Origin: JAWKWH01 sp963669415
GTDB taxonomy: Bacteria > Pseudomonadota > Alphaproteobacteria > Rhizobiales > Rhizobiaceae
Reading direction: 5' to 3'
Assembly: GCA_963669415.2 (NCBI GenBank)
Contig: CAXXPS010000002.1
Span: forward strand, 1,922,001-1,986,000
DNA length: 64,000 nucleotides
Positions 62,722 to 64,000 of the stretch are shown here, piece by piece. The position numbers and the translations under genes were made by a program. Position 1 is the stretch's first letter. Every line of letters begins with the position of its first letter. Under the pieces are notes generated by a model. It saw only the letters and a program-made list of their open reading frames with translations, was not told the origin of the DNA and searched no databases.

Positions 62722-63369
62722 TTATGCGGCAATTATCCTGTTTTGGATTTCGCCGCCGTTCTGCAAAGCGTCGATAATCTCGGTCGAGCTGGTTACTGCG
62801 CCAAAGTGTGTCGCAATATCATACAGTGATGATTCCTGTTCACGCGGACCAGTGGCTGCGACGCAGTCCTCGGGCACCACAACCCGGTAACCATGGAAGA
62901 ATGCGTCGTGCACTGTCGACCGGACACAGATATTGGTGACGACCCCCATGACGATCACCGTATCGATCATCATGTCCTTCAAGGTAAGATCAAGATCGGT
63001 GTTGAAGAACCCAGAGTAACGGCGTTTCACCACGGTGATATCCTCATCGCGTCGGTCGAGCGCGTCCACGACCTGACATCCCCATTCGTTTTCGAAACAG
63101 TGGGGTGTACGAATGAGAAACTCACGCTCCCGTCGCATATCCTTGCGGTGGGTATCGAGGATAAAAACAATCGGCATGCCTGCTGTGCGAGCTGCCCCGA
63201 TTAGGTTGTTTTGCGGTCCATAAAGACGTTCCGCACCCGGCAGCACCATGGCGCCGCCCTCAACACAAAACTCATTGATCATGTCCACAACCAACACGGC
63301 TGTCCGATCAGCATGGATTTTCTGTCCGCTTTCAGAGTGCTTGTGCGCGGAAAATACGTCGAGCGACAT
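62722..63369 (-). CDS. Isochorismatase-family cysteine hydrolase
   Basis: A 215-residue hydrolase with the full triad: Asp29 (LVVDMINEF), Lys115 (VVKRRYSGF) and Cys148 (GVVTNICVRST). Such enzymes cleave C-N bonds in compounds such as N-carbamoylsarcosine, ureidoacrylate or biuret. It heads the Liv-type operon, 42 bases before the binding-protein gene, so it probably acts on the imported compound. The ATG at 63369 (MSLDVFSAHK) is preferred to the longer frame to 63492. Confidence 0.88.
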   Translation of the reverse strand: MSLDVFSAHKHSESGQKIHADRTAVLVVDMINEFCVEGGAMVLPGAERLYGPQNNLIGAARTAGMPIVFILDTHRKDMRREREFLIRTPHCFENEWGCQVVDALDRRDEDITVVKRRYSGFFNTDLDLTLKDMMIDTVIVMGVVTNICVRSTVHDAFFHGYRVVVPEDCVAATGPREQESSLYDIATHFGAVTSSTEIIDALQNGGEIQNRIIAA

Positions 63370-63877
63370 CACCAAATTCCCACTACCCGAAATCAATGCC
63401 CCCCGGGGATCCAATTCAATCACGGAAGTGATCCCAAGCGCAATAGAGCAGGGCGAGTTCCATTTCCTCGAATGTACGCGTACGACCTGCAAGCGCAGGC
63501 TTCTGAAAGCCGATCAGATACCGGGAGTAGACGGGAACTCCTTGCCCACTCTGTCTGACGAACGACCGCTTTGCGCCCCCTTATCGGCCGTTCGTCAGCT
63601 CTAGACCAAATCCCGAAAGCGGACATTGCAGTTTTGGGTGATGAAAGTCGGCTTAGCGGACAAAGCCGACGTTGGAACAAAGTAGGTAATAGCGGCTTAA
63701 TCCGATCGGCCAGACCGCATCCGATCCAAAAAATTTCTACGTTCAAAGATTGCTTAACAGATAGCTATCAAGAACTTCCAATTTTTTGAGACCATTTTTG
63801 GATGAGTTAAATGCCTCATTGTTAAGCTGGCGCTGAAAAGGTCGAATTTGTTTCGGCGGTTCAGGAAATTATTCGGA
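63370..63877. other. Gap of about 500 bases without a recognisable gene
   Basis: Divergent region between the hydrolase operon and the TadE/G-like gene; promoters for both should be here. A long hairpin (63555-63598) is the only clear structure. Open frames in the region show no family resemblance. Confidence 0.4.
63555..63598. repeat. Long inverted repeat
   Basis: CTGACGAACGACCG and CGGCCGTTCGTCAG pair over 14 bases with one mismatch around a 16-base loop. No T run follows, so it is more likely an operator or a decayed repeat than a terminator. Confidence 0.5.
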
Positions 63878-64000
63878 ATGCGGAAGCTAAGCGATTTTTA
63901 TTTGGATACGACGGGGAACTTTGCAGTCATCGTCTCCCTGCTTGCATTTCCTCTGTTGTTTGGGTTGGGTTTGGCGCTCGATTACGGGGTGGCGACAAAA
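63878..64000 (+). CDS. TadE/TadG-like protein, N-terminus only
   Basis: The first 41 codons (MRKLSDFYLDTTGNFAVIVS then LLAFPLLFGLGLALDYGVAT) match the N-terminal membrane anchor of TadE/G-like pilus-assembly proteins: a GNFA motif followed by one hydrophobic span. The rest lies outside the window. A TTG start at 63848 in the same frame would add ten residues. These proteins belong to Flp/Tad pilus systems or related secreted proteins. Confidence 0.75.
   Translation, partial: MRKLSDFYLDTTGNFAVIVSLLAFPLLFGLGLALDYGVATK

Noticed and set aside
63420..63746. 108-codon minus-strand frame in the gap before the TadE/G-like gene
   Set aside because: Arg-rich composition typical of spurious frames in GC-rich DNA, spans a hairpin, no family pattern.
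63800..63830. TTAA pair (GTTAAATGCCTCATTGTTAAG) as a CtrA box before the TadE/G-like gene
   Set aside because: The spacing between TTAA words is 11 bases, not the 7 required for a full CtrA site.
1..64000. CRISPR array
   Set aside because: No regularly spaced 25-40 base repeats were seen; the only tandem repeats are the coding units at 36016-37155.

Overview
The window is a chromosomal segment of an alphaproteobacterium, most likely a Hyphomicrobiales (Rhizobiales) member and perhaps a marine one. This rests on a RirA-type iron regulator with an Irr-type ICE box, a GTTC-N7-GTTC SOS box ahead of imuA-imuB-dnaE2, an RcdA (DUF1465) gene with a CtrA box, the aerobic cobalamin pathway, and palindromic intergenic repeats of rhizobial type. 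The genus cannot be fixed from the sequence alone.

Layout. (1) 1-1583: partial rirA and, divergently, a ferric-iron binding protein, with iron-control motifs between them. (2) 1653-22722: a cobalamin locus of about 21 kb. Two back-to-back B12 riboswitches (18160-18605) split it. The left arm (minus strand) holds DUF1636-cobW-cobN-cobG-cobH-cobI-cobJ-cobL-cobE-cobM-cobA-cobB-cobS-cobT, with cobK and cbiD embedded on the opposite strand. The right arm holds cbtB-cbtA-cobP-cobO, followed by divergent cobD and cobC. The pathway uses the oxygen-dependent ring-contraction enzyme CobG but CbiD instead of CobF. CobQ, CobF and the CobS/CobT cobaltochelatase subunits are not in the window. (3) 22730-27038: a frameshifted tyrosine-phosphatase-like gene, tRNA-Gly, ProX, CnoX-like thioredoxin, a frameshifted LON-domain gene, a 265-bp MITE-like element, a Trm112-like gene and a TetR regulator. 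(4) 27056-32970: the SOS mutagenesis cassette. (5) 33140-39950: small conserved genes and a low-conservation island with a DUF4347/DNRLRE/choice-of-anchor-D/DUF11 surface protein, bracketed by two copies of a palindromic repeat. (6) 39951-45420: a candidate sRNA and rcdA, each with a perfect CtrA box, then ruvC-DUF3445-ruvA-ruvB, MAPEG and metallophosphoesterase genes.

(7) 45529-49867: tRNA-Arg(CCT) followed by the remains of an integrated element: iteron-like repeats, a Toprim/ATPase replication protein, a truncated zinc-ribbon-type primase gene, and an IS3-family insertion sequence whose two flanks do not match. (8) 49913-57805: a carbohydrate-type ABC transporter with a PfkB kinase, an amidohydrolase and a BtpA-family TIM-barrel protein, next to a divergent GlxA-type AraC regulator. 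I do not recognise this as a described pathway. (9) 58185-63369: a Liv/Urt-type ABC transporter with an isochorismatase-family hydrolase. (10) 63878-64000: start of a TadE/G-like gene.

Many genes in the operons overlap by 4 bases (ATGA), which helped decide starts. Two genes are each broken by a single base in or next to an A run, so assembly error is possible.
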